Below, piece after piece: positions 6,572-13,167 of a stretch of 21,942 nucleotides of DNA. The notes under the pieces are model-generated. The model was not told the origin of the DNA and did not search any database. It was given only the letters and a program-made list of their open reading frames with translations. This stretch comes from a virus, in the IMG/VR virus record IMGVR_UViG_3300009163_002696, positions 1 to 21,942 of that record. One strand, given 5' to 3'. Within the stretch, counting starts at the first letter, position 1. Every line of letters begins with the position of its first letter. The position numbers were made by a program, and so were the translations under genes.

Positions 6572-7723
6572 ATGCGCCGCGATCTCCGCAAACTCTCCGT
6601 CAGCAACCGCACCCTCAGTGCGCCAACCTCCGCCCCAGCGAACAAGCGCTGGTTTGAAATCACCAACCTCGCCGAGTCCGGCGTCGCCGAGATCAAACTG
6701 CGCGGTTACATCGGCATGCCCACCACGGAGCGCGATTGGATGACCGGCGAACTCGTCGCCTCCGGTGGCGCAGGCACGCTCCAAGAATTCGAGACCGAAC
6801 TCGAAGCCCTCGGCAGCGTGAAGAAAATCCAGCTCTCCATTTTCAGCGAGGGCGGCGATGTCTTCACCGGCATGGCGATTCACAATCTCCTCGTGCGCCA
6901 TCCCGCCAAGAAGACCGCCGTCATCGACGGCATCTGCGCCAGCGCCGCCACCTATCCCGCGCTTGCCTGCCAGGAAGTCCAGATCCCTGCCAATGCCTGG
7001 ATGATGATCCACGGCTCCGAAGGCTGCGTCTGCGGCAACGCGCAAGAGCTGCGCGATTACGCCGACATGCTCGACAGCGTCAACGCCTCCATCATCAACC
7101 TCTACGTCGCCCGCACCGGCAAGACCGCCGAGGAAATCACCGCCATGATCGAGGAAGAGACTTGGATGGACGGAGCCAAAGCCGTCGAGCTCGGCTTCGC
7201 CGACACCGTCATCGAACCGCTGCAAAACCTCGCCAGCCGCGCCGCCACCATCCAGCCAACGAACGCCGCCGTGCTCCGTCACGCGCCTGCTGAAGTCCTC
7301 GCCCTGTTTGACATGTCCCACATCTCGAACGCTGCCCGCGTCCCACTCCCCATCGCACCCATGCAAACCACCGCCCCCGCTCCTACCAACGCCGCTCCTT
7401 CGACGACTGCCCCGGCAGTGAGCGCGGCACCCGTCATCGAAACACCCGCCGCGCCTGCGGCTCCGGTCAATGCCGTTCCTGATCTCACCACGCAGATCAC
7501 CAACGCCGTCAACGCCGCCGTCGCTCCTTTGCAGGCCGAGATCACCCGCATCTCCAACCTCGCCACTCACGGCGTCACCGCCGCCCAGCTCGGCGGTGCC
7601 CAGCCCACGCCTGGCACGCATGCCCCAGCCGCTGCCAAAGTCGTCAACCGTGCGCAGTTCGCCGTCATGAACGCCTTCGACCGCGCCGAGTTCATCAAGT
7701 CCGGCGGCAAGATCACCGAGTAA
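6572..7723 (+). CDS. ClpP-like head maturation protease with C-terminal scaffold-like region
   Basis: This 383-residue protein carries a ClpP-type (family S14) serine protease, which in phages cleaves scaffold and coat N-termini during capsid maturation. Seen are the SEGGDVFTGMAIHNLL strand-helix (92-107), the nucleophile in DGICASAAT (Ser124), and the catalytic His in MMIHGS (His147). The helical EEITAMIEEETWMDGAKAVELGFAD stretch also belongs to the fold. Its last residues define the end of the protease domain near 215. After residue about 250 a long Ala/Pro/Thr linker leads to a helical segment LTTQITNAVNAAVAPLQAEI and a conserved-looking end (AQFAVMNAFDRAEFIKSGG). This resembles a scaffold fused behind the protease as in lambda C/Nu3. 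Internal ATGs at 7312 and 7360 could start a separate scaffold. ATG 6572 is supported by the 13-nt TTGACA spacing. Confidence 0.9.
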   Translation: MRRDLRKLSVSNRTLSAPTSAPANKRWFEITNLAESGVAEIKLRGYIGMPTTERDWMTGELVASGGAGTLQEFETELEALGSVKKIQLSIFSEGGDVFTGMAIHNLLVRHPAKKTAVIDGICASAATYPALACQEVQIPANAWMMIHGSEGCVCGNAQELRDYADMLDSVNASIINLYVARTGKTAEEITAMIEEETWMDGAKAVELGFADTVIEPLQNLASRAATIQPTNAAVLRHAPAEVLALFDMSHISNAARVPLPIAPMQTTAPAPTNAAPSTTAPAVSAAPVIETPAAPAAPVNAVPDLTTQITNAVNAAVAPLQAEITRISNLATHGVTAAQLGGAQPTPGTHAPAAAKVVNRAQFAVMNAFDRAEFIKSGGKITE

Positions 7724-7763
7724 CCAAACACCACCCCACATTCACTTTTAAGCACCCAAATAT

Positions 7764-8924
7764 ATGGCTAATACTCTCACCAATCTGATCCCCGACTTCT
7801 ACGCCGCGCTCGACGTGGTTTCTCGCGAACTCACCGGCTTTATTCCCGCCGTCCAGCGTGATCCCCGCGCCGACCGCTGCGCTCTGAACGCCACGATGCG
7901 CTCCATCGTTGCACCGGCCAACGCTGCCGCTGGCAACGTCACGCCTGCCATGTCGCTCCCATCCGCCGCCGATCAGACCATCGGCAGCAAGACCTTCACC
8001 ATTCAAAAATCCCGCTTCGCGCCGTTTTCTTGGACTGGTGAAGAGCAGGGCAACGTGAACGGTGGTCCCGGCTACCTCACCATCAAGCAGGACCAGATCG
8101 CGCAAGCCATCCGTGCCCTGGTGAATGAGATCGAAGTCGATTGCGCCACCTACGGCTACCTCGGTGCATCCCGCGCCTTCGGTGCCACCGCTGGCACCGC
8201 ACCCGTGCTCGCTGACTTTGCGCAGGCAAAGAAAATCCTCGACGACAACGGCGCTCCTTCCTCTGACCGCCATGCCGTCATCGACACCACCGCAGGCGTC
8301 GCTCTTCGCGGCACCAGCAACCTCTTCAAGGTCAACGAGGCCGGAGAAAGCACCCTCCTGCGTCAGGGCATGCTCGGCAACCTCTACGGCATAGACATCC
8401 GCGAATCCGCGCAGATCCAGACGCCGACAGCGGGTGCCATGGCCTCCGCCACCTCCACCAGCGCCGCCTTCACCGTCGGTCAGACCGTGATCCCGCTGGC
8501 AACCGCTGGCACCGGAGTCGTCGCCGCCGGTGACATCGTCACCTTCGCCAACGACACGAACAAATACGTCGTCGCCAGCGTCTCCTTCGCCGGTGCCAAC
8601 CCTGCCTCGGGCGACAGCATCACGCTCGCCGCTCCCGGCCTGCGCAAGGCTCAAGGCGTCGCCACCCGTGCGATCACCGTGTTCGCCACCAGCGCTCGCA
8701 ACCTCGTCTTCACCCGCAACGCCATCCTCCTCGGCACCCGCCTCCCCGCGCTGCCGATGGAAGGCGACATCGCCACCGACCGCGAGACCATCGTCGATCC
8801 CCGCACCGGCCTCGCCTTCGAGGTCGCCTGCTACCCAGGCTTCCGCATGGTCACCTACCATGTGTCCATAGCTTGGGGTGTCGCCGTCATGAAACCCGAG
8901 CACCTCGCCACGATCATCGGTTAA
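7764..8924 (+). CDS. Major capsid (coat) protein, P22 gp5-like
   Basis: This 386-residue HK97-fold shell protein follows the protease and ends at a strong terminator, both typical for coat genes. The N-terminus (NTLTNLIPDFYAALDVVSRELTGFIPAVQRD) and helix YLTIKQDQIAQAIRALVNEIEVD match the layout of P22-type coat proteins. An inserted beta-rich domain lies at about residues 225-295 (VAAGDIVTFANDTNKYVV ... GDSITLAAPG) and corresponds to the P22 insertion domain. The end (SARNLVFTRNAILLGTRLPALP and MVTYHVSIAWGVAVMKPEHLATI) also fits. ATG 7764 follows a 40-nt gap with no Shine-Dalgarno site and no TTGACA. No cleavage site is obvious, and whether the protease acts on this protein is not visible. 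Confidence 0.88.
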   Translation: MANTLTNLIPDFYAALDVVSRELTGFIPAVQRDPRADRCALNATMRSIVAPANAAAGNVTPAMSLPSAADQTIGSKTFTIQKSRFAPFSWTGEEQGNVNGGPGYLTIKQDQIAQAIRALVNEIEVDCATYGYLGASRAFGATAGTAPVLADFAQAKKILDDNGAPSSDRHAVIDTTAGVALRGTSNLFKVNEAGESTLLRQGMLGNLYGIDIRESAQIQTPTAGAMASATSTSAAFTVGQTVIPLATAGTGVVAAGDIVTFANDTNKYVVASVSFAGANPASGDSITLAAPGLRKAQGVATRAITVFATSARNLVFTRNAILLGTRLPALPMEGDIATDRETIVDPRTGLAFEVACYPGFRMVTYHVSIAWGVAVMKPEHLATIIG

Positions 8925-8962
8925 AAATCACCGGGATTCATCACCCGGCTGTTCATGCGCCA

Positions 8963-9001
8963 GCGCCGTGTCCTTTTGGTTGGGGGACACGGCGCTTTTT
9001 T
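8963..9001 (+). terminator. Rho-independent terminator after coat gene
   Basis: An 11-bp stem, GCGCCGTGTCC (8963-8973) with GGACACGGCGC (8985-8995), has an 11-nt loop and is followed by six T (8996-9001). This is a textbook intrinsic terminator 38 nt after the coat stop. It would cap the high-level coat transcript. Confidence 0.9.
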
Positions 9002-9003
9002 GT

Positions 9004-9056
9004 CCCTCCGTTTTCTCCGTTCTCTCCTGTTCAAAGAATTCCGGGCAGGATTGACA
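9004..9056 (+). promoter_or_regulatory. Composite repeat leader with TTGACA
   Basis: A CTCCGTTTTCTCCGTT/CTCTCCTGTTC repeat is followed by AAAGAATTCCGGGC and TTGACA (9051-9056), again 13 nt before ATG 9070. It directly follows the coat terminator, so transcription of the connector genes must restart or read through here. Confidence 0.5.
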
Positions 9057-9069
9057 TCACCGCCTCCAC

Positions 9070-9414
9070 ATGCCCGCCTTCGCTCCACGCACCGCCATCC
9101 TCGCCGAGCGCACACGCGGGCAGGATGCCCGTGACGCGCACTACCTCGGCAGCGTCAAGATCGGCGCCACCACCTACGCCTGCGAGCTGTTCGTCGCGGG
9201 CAACAAGATCGAGCAGCATGCCGACGGCTCCGGCTTCGCCCACGTTCAGCGCATCACGGCCAAGATCCGCAAGACCCTTCTCAAGCTCGCGCCACCGCGT
9301 GACACCGTGCTCGTCATCGATGGCACGCAGTTCACGCTCGATCACGTCGATGGCCAGTCCGGCCACGAACCCGCCTGGGTCATCCACGCCATGCGCTTGC
9401 CACCCGCTCCCTAA
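9070..9414 (+). CDS. Putative head-tail connector protein
   Basis: This 114-residue beta-rich protein has no signal peptide or membrane segment. The end, RDTVLVIDGTQFTLDHVDGQS ... AWVIHAMRLPP, resembles the small beta-barrel head-tail joining proteins (lambda gpFII-like fold) in which a dGttftv...G pattern is common. Placement directly after the coat gene and before a tail-completion candidate supports a connector role. I cannot identify the family with certainty. The start is supported by TTGACA 13 nt upstream. Six bases separate its stop from the next ATG. Confidence 0.55.
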   Translation: MPAFAPRTAILAERTRGQDARDAHYLGSVKIGATTYACELFVAGNKIEQHADGSGFAHVQRITAKIRKTLLKLAPPRDTVLVIDGTQFTLDHVDGQSGHEPAWVIHAMRLPPAP

Positions 9415-9420
9415 TTCGCC

Positions 9421-9933
9421 ATGTCTCGTGCCTCCCCCGACTACCTCTGCGCCACGCTGATACGCGACTACCTCGCCAGCGCCGCCAGCATCACCGCTGG
9501 TGTGCCCGCAGACTCGATCCTACCCAAGCAGATCATGGACAGCGGCGAGACGCGCAAGGTGCCCTGTCTCGCCATCAATGCCGCTGAATCCGGCGACTCC
9601 TCCGGCGCTCGTCGCGTCGTCGATGTCGGTGTCCTGCTGCCTTACATGCTGAAAAGCACCGATAGCAACGCGCCCACCGATGCCACCAGCACGGCCCGCA
9701 CCATCAGCCGCGCCACCGCCAGTCAATACATGGACCTCATTGAGTGCAGGCTTCGCGACACCGCTGCCTTCAGCACCTACCTCGCCACGCTTAGCGAGGA
9801 CACCCGCGAAGGCTGGGCCATCCTGCGCATCCGCGTCCGCCAGCAGCCCGCCATTCAGCGTGAAAAAGACCAGCCCACCAACGCGCAAACTCTCGCCCTC
9901 GCCGTCCAGTTCATCCTCGCCTGGGCACGGTAG
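9421..9933 (+). CDS. Putative tail terminator / tail-completion protein
   Basis: This 170-residue protein has an N-terminal helix (SPDYLCATLIRDYLASAASI) and alternating strands (RKVPCLAINAAES, RRVVDVGVLLPYML). A helix of DLIECRLRDTAAFSTYLATL follows, ending in a strand RIRVRQQP and a final hydrophobic QTLALAVQFILAW. That order is reminiscent of phage tail terminators (lambda gpU-like) and fits the position between connector and tail tube. The family is not recognised directly. It starts 6 nt after the upstream gene, so they are probably translated together. Its stop is followed by a short GC-rich hairpin, CCGCGAG/CTCGCGG (9935-9952). Confidence 0.5.
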   Translation: MSRASPDYLCATLIRDYLASAASITAGVPADSILPKQIMDSGETRKVPCLAINAAESGDSSGARRVVDVGVLLPYMLKSTDSNAPTDATSTARTISRATASQYMDLIECRLRDTAAFSTYLATLSEDTREGWAILRIRVRQQPAIQREKDQPTNAQTLALAVQFILAWAR

Positions 9934-9934
9934 T

Positions 9935-9963
9935 CCGCGAGTCCTCTCGCGGTCTGTTTGACA
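9935..9963 (+). promoter_or_regulatory. Small hairpin followed by TTGACA
   Basis: Stem CCGCGAG (9935-9941) pairs with CTCGCGG (9946-9952). TTGACA lies at 9958-9963. The next start (ATG 10010) is 46 nt away instead of the usual 13, so the spacing rule does not hold here. Confidence 0.35.
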
Positions 9964-10009
9964 CACTCCCACCATCGTCCGCTTCAACACTTTAGCTCTT
10001 CACTCACCC

Positions 10010-10588
10010 ATGAAATCCCTCCGCCTTCTAGCTTTTGCCTTGTGCCTTCTGCCTGCTGCCTTCTGCCCCGCCGCCGATCTCAGCGTCACCGCCGCCAACG
10101 TAGTCCCCGGTGCCCGCGCCAAGACCTTCGTCGGCACCGCTGGGGCCACACTCACCGCAGGCCAGCTCGTCTATCTCGACAGCACCGCCAGCACCATCAA
10201 GCTCGCCGATGCAGATGCTTCGGCCACGACTTCTAACGTCATCGGCATCACCGCTTCTGGTGCTTCCAGTGGTCAGCCAGTCGTCATCATCACGGAAGAT
10301 GATGACCTCACCGTCGGCGGCACACTCTCCATGGCGGCCCCTGTTTATTGCCTCTCCTCGGTCGCTGGTGCCATCTGTCCTACGGCAGACATCGGCGTCG
10401 GCGAGTATCCCATCGTCGTCTTCATCGCCAAATCGACCACGAAGGCCATTTTCAAGATCACACGCGGCACCGCTCCAGCAACGGCCTTCAATCTCCCTGG
10501 TGATGACACGAGCCGCTTCGCCTTCGCTCGCCGTCCTTCATCCTTCGTCATTCCTCGTCGTGAGAATGACCTCGCCCTCGCTGCTTAA
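10010..10588 (+). CDS. Capsid decoration-like protein with repeat-derived signal peptide
   Basis: This 192-residue protein resembles small beta-rich phage decoration or stabilisation proteins (DUF2190 type). Features are GATLTAGQLVYLDSTASTIKLADAD, NVIGITASGASSGQPVVII, DLTVGGTLSMAAPVYCLSSVAGAICPTADIG and YPIVVFIAKSTTKAIFKI. Those proteins are normally cytoplasmic. This one begins MKSLRLLAFALCLLPAAFC-PAA, a convincing signal peptide encoded by a dispersed GCCTTCTGCC-type repeat (10021-10070). The C-terminal about 25 residues (after NLPGDD) also come from another simple repeat (around 10528-10560, ccttcatccttcgtcattcc). Either the virion protein has picked up both ends by repeat insertion, or translation really starts later, for example near DLSVTAAN without an ATG. 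The core call is moderately sure; the biological start is uncertain. Confidence 0.6.
   Translation: MKSLRLLAFALCLLPAAFCPAADLSVTAANVVPGARAKTFVGTAGATLTAGQLVYLDSTASTIKLADADASATTSNVIGITASGASSGQPVVIITEDDDLTVGGTLSMAAPVYCLSSVAGAICPTADIGVGEYPIVVFIAKSTTKAIFKITRGTAPATAFNLPGDDTSRFAFARRPSSFVIPRRENDLALAA
10021..10070 (+). repeat. GCCTTCTGCC-type repeat encoding a signal peptide
   Basis: Near-heptamers of the kind gccttct/gcctgct/gcctttt run through the first 20 codons of the gene starting at 10010. A longer copy at 19268-19358 begins the tail fibre gene. The Leu/Ala/Phe/Cys content of the repeat reads as a hydrophobic signal core in this frame. Confidence 0.65.
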
Positions 10589-10627
10589 TCTCCCCGTATC
10601 CCAATCTCCTCTTCTCCAAGTCTTCTT
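10587..10627 (+). repeat. AATCTCC/AAGTCTTC-type dispersed repeat
   Basis: This pyrimidine-rich run of the AGTCTCC family (aatctcc, ccgtatc, ccaatctcc, tcttctcc, aagtcttc) fills the gap between the decoration-like gene and the tail-tube candidate. It resembles the runs at 961-999 and 16155-16200. No promoter or Shine-Dalgarno site is visible in it. Confidence 0.5.
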
Positions 10628-10635
10628 CTACCGTC

Positions 10636-11115
10636 ATGCACATCCCCACCATCGTTCAAGGCGTCGTCGGCAAATGGCATGTCGATGAACTCTCCGAGAC
10701 CGGCGTCCTCACCAAAGGCGTCAAATTCAGCCTCAACGTCAGCGTCCAGAAGACGAAGGCGCACGTCTCCGCCGCAGCGCTGAATCAGACCGTCCGGACC
10801 CGCACCGATGTCGATTCCCTCATGATCGACTTCGATGGCGAGGCCATCCCCGATGCCAATGGCAAGCTCACCGGTCTCGCCAAAGTCTATGCCGGTCAAA
10901 ACCTCGCCGTCTGCGCGCACTTCGCCGCCGATGTCGATGACGGCGCAGGCAACGTCACGCTCGAAGGCCGCACGGTCTTTGGCTTCAAACGTGACAGCAC
11001 CAAGCTCCTTCAGATCACCGACCCAACGCTTGATCTTTCCCCCGAAAATCCCGCCGCCATCAAATGGAAGGCTGAATACTTCGAGTATATCACCTCCGAC
11101 GCCAGCGCCGCCTAA
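10636..11115 (+). CDS. Putative major tail (tube) protein
   Basis: This 159-residue protein is probably mostly beta. Its N-terminus (VDELSETGVLTKGVKFSLNVSVQKTKAHVSAAALNQ) suggests beta strands, and the end (DPTLDLSPENPAAIKWKAEYFEYI) suggests a compact domain. I do not recognise its family directly. The position (after the tail terminator candidate, before chaperones and tape measure) fits a major tail-tube protein. So does the strong terminator right after it, the only other one besides the coat terminator. High expression of both is expected in a phage. It could instead be another structural protein. The start at ATG 10636 comes directly after a simple repeat and has no Shine-Dalgarno site. 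Confidence 0.5.
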   Translation: MHIPTIVQGVVGKWHVDELSETGVLTKGVKFSLNVSVQKTKAHVSAAALNQTVRTRTDVDSLMIDFDGEAIPDANGKLTGLAKVYAGQNLAVCAHFAADVDDGAGNVTLEGRTVFGFKRDSTKLLQITDPTLDLSPENPAAIKWKAEYFEYITSDASAA

Positions 11116-11157
11116 CCATCGTCACTCACAGCTCGATCCAATCTCCTCATGCGTGTT

Positions 11158-11203
11158 CCCGCGTGTCACCACTCCTCTCCAGTGCTCTGACACGCGGGTT
11201 TTT
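11158..11203 (+). terminator. Rho-independent terminator after tail-tube candidate
   Basis: An 11-bp stem, CCCGCGTGTCA (11158-11168) with TGACACGCGGG (11188-11198), has a 19-nt loop. It is followed by TTTTTCTTTCC. This is the second strong intrinsic terminator in the window. Confidence 0.88.
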
Positions 11204-11210
11204 CTTTCCC

Positions 11211-11241
11211 AACTTTAAACCTGAAACTTGAAACTTTGAAC
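11211..11241 (+). repeat. AACTTGAAACTTTGAAC-type repeat at a gene start
   Basis: The run aactttaaacctgaaacttgaaactttgaac (in pieces of about 7 nt) is a fourth simple dispersed-repeat type. It overlaps the presumed TTG start (11236) of the next gene. Confidence 0.45.
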
Positions 11242-12030
11242 TCATTACACGTCACCGACACCCGCATCTCATCATCCCTGCTCGGTCTCGGCTTCCCTGG
11301 CTCCGTTCACGCCACCATTCACACGCAGACCCGCACCACGCAGGTCGAGGTCCGCTTCGAGTCCGCCAGCACTCGCTTCCCCGATCTCGATCCCGTCGCT
11401 CTCGTGAACCACTGGAAGCACGATCGCTTGCTCCAGGAGCCGCTGCACACCTTCGCTGTCTCGATGCGCGCACAAGAAAGCTACGACGCGTTTCTGACCC
11501 TTCAGCGCGAAGGAGGCAACCTCGGACTCCGCCCCGCCCCGACCTCGGAGCGTCCGCTCTATTATCAGCCGCACTTCTCCCGGATCCAGCATCCGTCGTC
11601 ATCTTCCGTCATGCTCGACGATCTCAGCCTCGCCGCCGCCCTGGGACCGCTCGGCATCGGTCTCGTCAAACTCCACGGCTCCCACGGTCAGCACCGCTAC
11701 GAGATGATCGCCACCGGCTATCCCGTGCTCGACAGCGTCGGCACCATGATCGCGCACCGCACCGTTGATCTCATTCGCTTTGCCGAGCGTGGCCCGCGTC
11801 GTCTCGCGCTCGAAGACACGCAGCCCCTGCATCCCCTCGTCATCGGTTACGACGCGCTCTATGCCCGCCAGTGCCTCAAGAAAGAGATCCAGCGCGCCGA
11901 AGCCAATCTCCTCATCACCGCAGGCGACGGCACCGCCAAGCAAGCCCTCATCGCCCTCAACTACAAAGGCCACGTCGGCGATGCCGTCTCCCGCCACTTC
12001 AAAGCCCCACCGGGTAGCCTCGGCCTTTGA
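11236..12030 (+). CDS. Hypothetical tail-region protein
   Basis: This 264-residue protein of unknown function lies between the tail-tube candidate and the tail chaperones. It begins with a beta-like stretch (VHATIHTQTRTTQVEVRFES). A middle section LDDLSLAAALGPLGIGLVKLHGSHGQHRYEMIATGYPVLDSVGTMIAHRTVDLI follows, and it ends with a conserved-looking QALIALNYKGHVGDAVSRHF. No signal peptide or membrane segment is seen. The only in-frame start near the beginning is TTG 11236, inside a simple repeat; the next ATG (11464) would cut 76 residues. The real start is uncertain. Its stop overlaps a TTG that could start the following gene. Confidence 0.7.
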   Translation: MNSLHVTDTRISSSLLGLGFPGSVHATIHTQTRTTQVEVRFESASTRFPDLDPVALVNHWKHDRLLQEPLHTFAVSMRAQESYDAFLTLQREGGNLGLRPAPTSERPLYYQPHFSRIQHPSSSSVMLDDLSLAAALGPLGIGLVKLHGSHGQHRYEMIATGYPVLDSVGTMIAHRTVDLIRFAERGPRRLALEDTQPLHPLVIGYDALYARQCLKKEIQRAEANLLITAGDGTAKQALIALNYKGHVGDAVSRHFKAPPGSLGL

Positions 12031-12032
12031 TC

Positions 12033-12278
12033 ATGCATGAACGCACCGACCACCTCTTCACCATCATCACCGATCAAGACCTCCATGATCGCAGTTTCTA
12101 CCTCGCTTGGTATCACGAGAATCATCACATCGATCTCACCATCCCCCTCAACCATCACCACCACCGCACGCTCCATCTCGGAGGCAACCAGTGCCGGCAG
12201 TGGGGCCTCAAGCTCCTCGCCCTCGCCGAGCAAATGCCGCTCACCGATCCCAAGCTCCCACTTGATTATTCCATCTAA
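12033..12278 (+). CDS. Small His-rich hypothetical protein
   Basis: This 81-residue protein has a central strand/loop rich in His (HENHHIDLTIPLNHHHHRTLHLGG) and a helical end (CRQWGLKLLALAEQMP). The cluster might bind a metal, but that is inference. ATG 12033 follows the previous stop by 2 nt; an alternative TTG at 12027 overlaps that stop. After its own stop, the +1 frame continues with CPPEFGDFERAEWEAHHSQF to 12342, which looks like coding sequence. The gene may therefore be longer by frameshift, or carry a recent indel. Confidence 0.6.
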   Translation: MHERTDHLFTIITDQDLHDRSFYLAWYHENHHIDLTIPLNHHHHRTLHLGGNQCRQWGLKLLALAEQMPLTDPKLPLDYSI

Positions 12279-12290
12279 CTGCCCGCCCGA

Positions 12291-12371
12291 ATTCGGCGAC
12301 TTCGAGCGAGCCGAATGGGAAGCCCATCACAGCCAATTCTGATCTCCGTTCCCTCCGTTATCTCCTGTTCA
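12291..12371 (+). repeat. Hairpin and CTCCGTT-type repeat before chaperone gene
   Basis: Stem ATTCGGC (12291-12297) pairs with GCCGAAT (12310-12316). Then a CTCCGTTCCCTCCGTT plus CTCCTGTTC repeat (12346-12370) ends 7 nt before ATG 12378. This copy lacks the TTGACA part found with other copies. Confidence 0.45.
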
Positions 12372-12377
12372 AAATTC

Positions 12378-12926
12378 ATGAATGATCCAGCCTCCAGCAT
12401 TGAACAAACCGCCGCCGCATCCCGCGCCGCCGCCATCACGCAAAACGCCCTCGGCCACTTCTGGCACGGCGTCCCCTTGCAACCCTGGACTGCCCGCCGC
12501 GAGCTGCTCTACCTCGCCCTCCAAGACGCCGCCGAGTCCGATTTGCTGAGCAGCATCAGCAACAACCTCGATCACCTCACTATTATCGAGGCCAAGCTCG
12601 CCGAAGCCGTCGCCAAGTCTCCCGATCTCCAAGTCTCCGAGTCGGGCCTCATTCACTGGTCCCGCTTCCTGCCCGCCGCCTCCATCGTCCTCTGGCTTGC
12701 GCATCATCAGCCCTCCGACTGGCTCACCCTCCGCGCCGATCCCGCCGCCTGGCTCCGCGTTATCGAAGACTGGGCCGATGCCAACATCGACACCGACGAA
12801 CTCGCCCCCGCCGTCCGCCTCGCCCACACGCTGCGCACCGCGCATCGTCAACTCATGACCCTCCCACGCCCCGACGCTCAGACAAGGAAGCGCGACGCGG
12901 GAAACTCGCCCTGCCCGACGAACTGA
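12378..12926 (+). CDS. Tail assembly chaperone, zero-frame product (gpG-like)
   Basis: This 182-residue, mostly helical protein is the zero-frame product of a G/GT-type pair that lies before the tape measure as in lambda. It has WTARRELLYLALQDA near residue 35-50, and helices LLSSISNNLDHLTIIEAKLAEAV and PAAWLRVIEDWADANI. Sequence similarity to known chaperones is not clear to me; position plus the frameshift signal near its end make the call. ATG 12378 is chosen because it follows the repeat leader; an upstream in-frame ATG at 12315 is inside non-coding-looking sequence. Residues near 80-92 (SPDLQVSESG) come from an AGTCTCC-type repeat. The gene reads GGA AAC at 12900-12905 and then stops six codons later. 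Confidence 0.7.
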   Translation: MNDPASSIEQTAAASRAAAITQNALGHFWHGVPLQPWTARRELLYLALQDAAESDLLSSISNNLDHLTIIEAKLAEAVAKSPDLQVSESGLIHWSRFLPAASIVLWLAHHQPSDWLTLRADPAAWLRVIEDWADANIDTDELAPAVRLAHTLRTAHRQLMTLPRPDAQTRKRDAGNSPCPTN

Positions 12927-12943
12927 GCTGGTATGAAGCTCAG
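12899..12943 (+). promoter_or_regulatory. Programmed -1 frameshift site GGGAAAC with downstream hairpin
   Basis: The heptamer GGGAAAC (12899-12905) is in the correct X XXY YYZ phase for the upstream gene (gcG GGA AAC). Slippage by -1 gives GGG AAA and enters a long coding frame. Lambda G/GT uses the near-identical GGGAAAG. A perfect 7-bp hairpin CTGAGCT/AGCTCAG (12923-12929 with 12937-12943) follows. The 17-nt spacing is longer than usual for a stimulator. The zero-frame stop lies at 12924-12926, inside the first arm of that hairpin. Confidence 0.8.
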
Positions 12944-13156
12944 CTCGCACGGGCTTTTCCAAATGCCGATCAAGACGAACTCGACTGGCACACGTCCCTG
13001 GTGCGCGGCCATGCCCGCATTCTCGCCACCGCCCTCATGCATGGCGAACCACAGATCTGGCCCGATCCCCGCCTCTCCGCCGTCGGTCGCCACCTCCTCC
13101 AAGTCCGCGACCTCGTCACCGACATCCGCACCCACGGCATCGCCTGCGATCTTTGA
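12905..13156 (+). CDS. Frameshift extension of the tail chaperone (gpGT-like T domain)
   Basis: From CTC 12905 the -1 frame encodes 83 residues starting LALPDELSWYEAQLARAF and ending LLQVRDLVTDIRTHGIACDL. The amino-acid composition is natural and the stop is at 13154-13156. It has no sensible start of its own: the first GTG and ATG come far inside. It is therefore best read as the T part of a G-T fusion of about 259 residues (176 from the zero frame plus 83). In lambda the extended form binds the tape measure and tail tube while the short form coats the tape measure. A single-base indel separating two halves of one gene is the alternative, but the slippery heptamer argues against it. Confidence 0.75.
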   Translation, partial: LALPDELSWYEAQLARAFPNADQDELDWHTSLVRGHARILATALMHGEPQIWPDPRLSAVGRHLLQVRDLVTDIRTHGIACDL

Positions 13157-13167
13157 CACAATCCCGA

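Noticed and set aside
3705-7756. Shared 14-mer CACTTTTAAGCACC at 3705-3718 and 7743-7756
   Set aside because: One 14-base match is close to chance for 22 kb, and the contexts differ (a cassette loop versus the leader of the coat gene).
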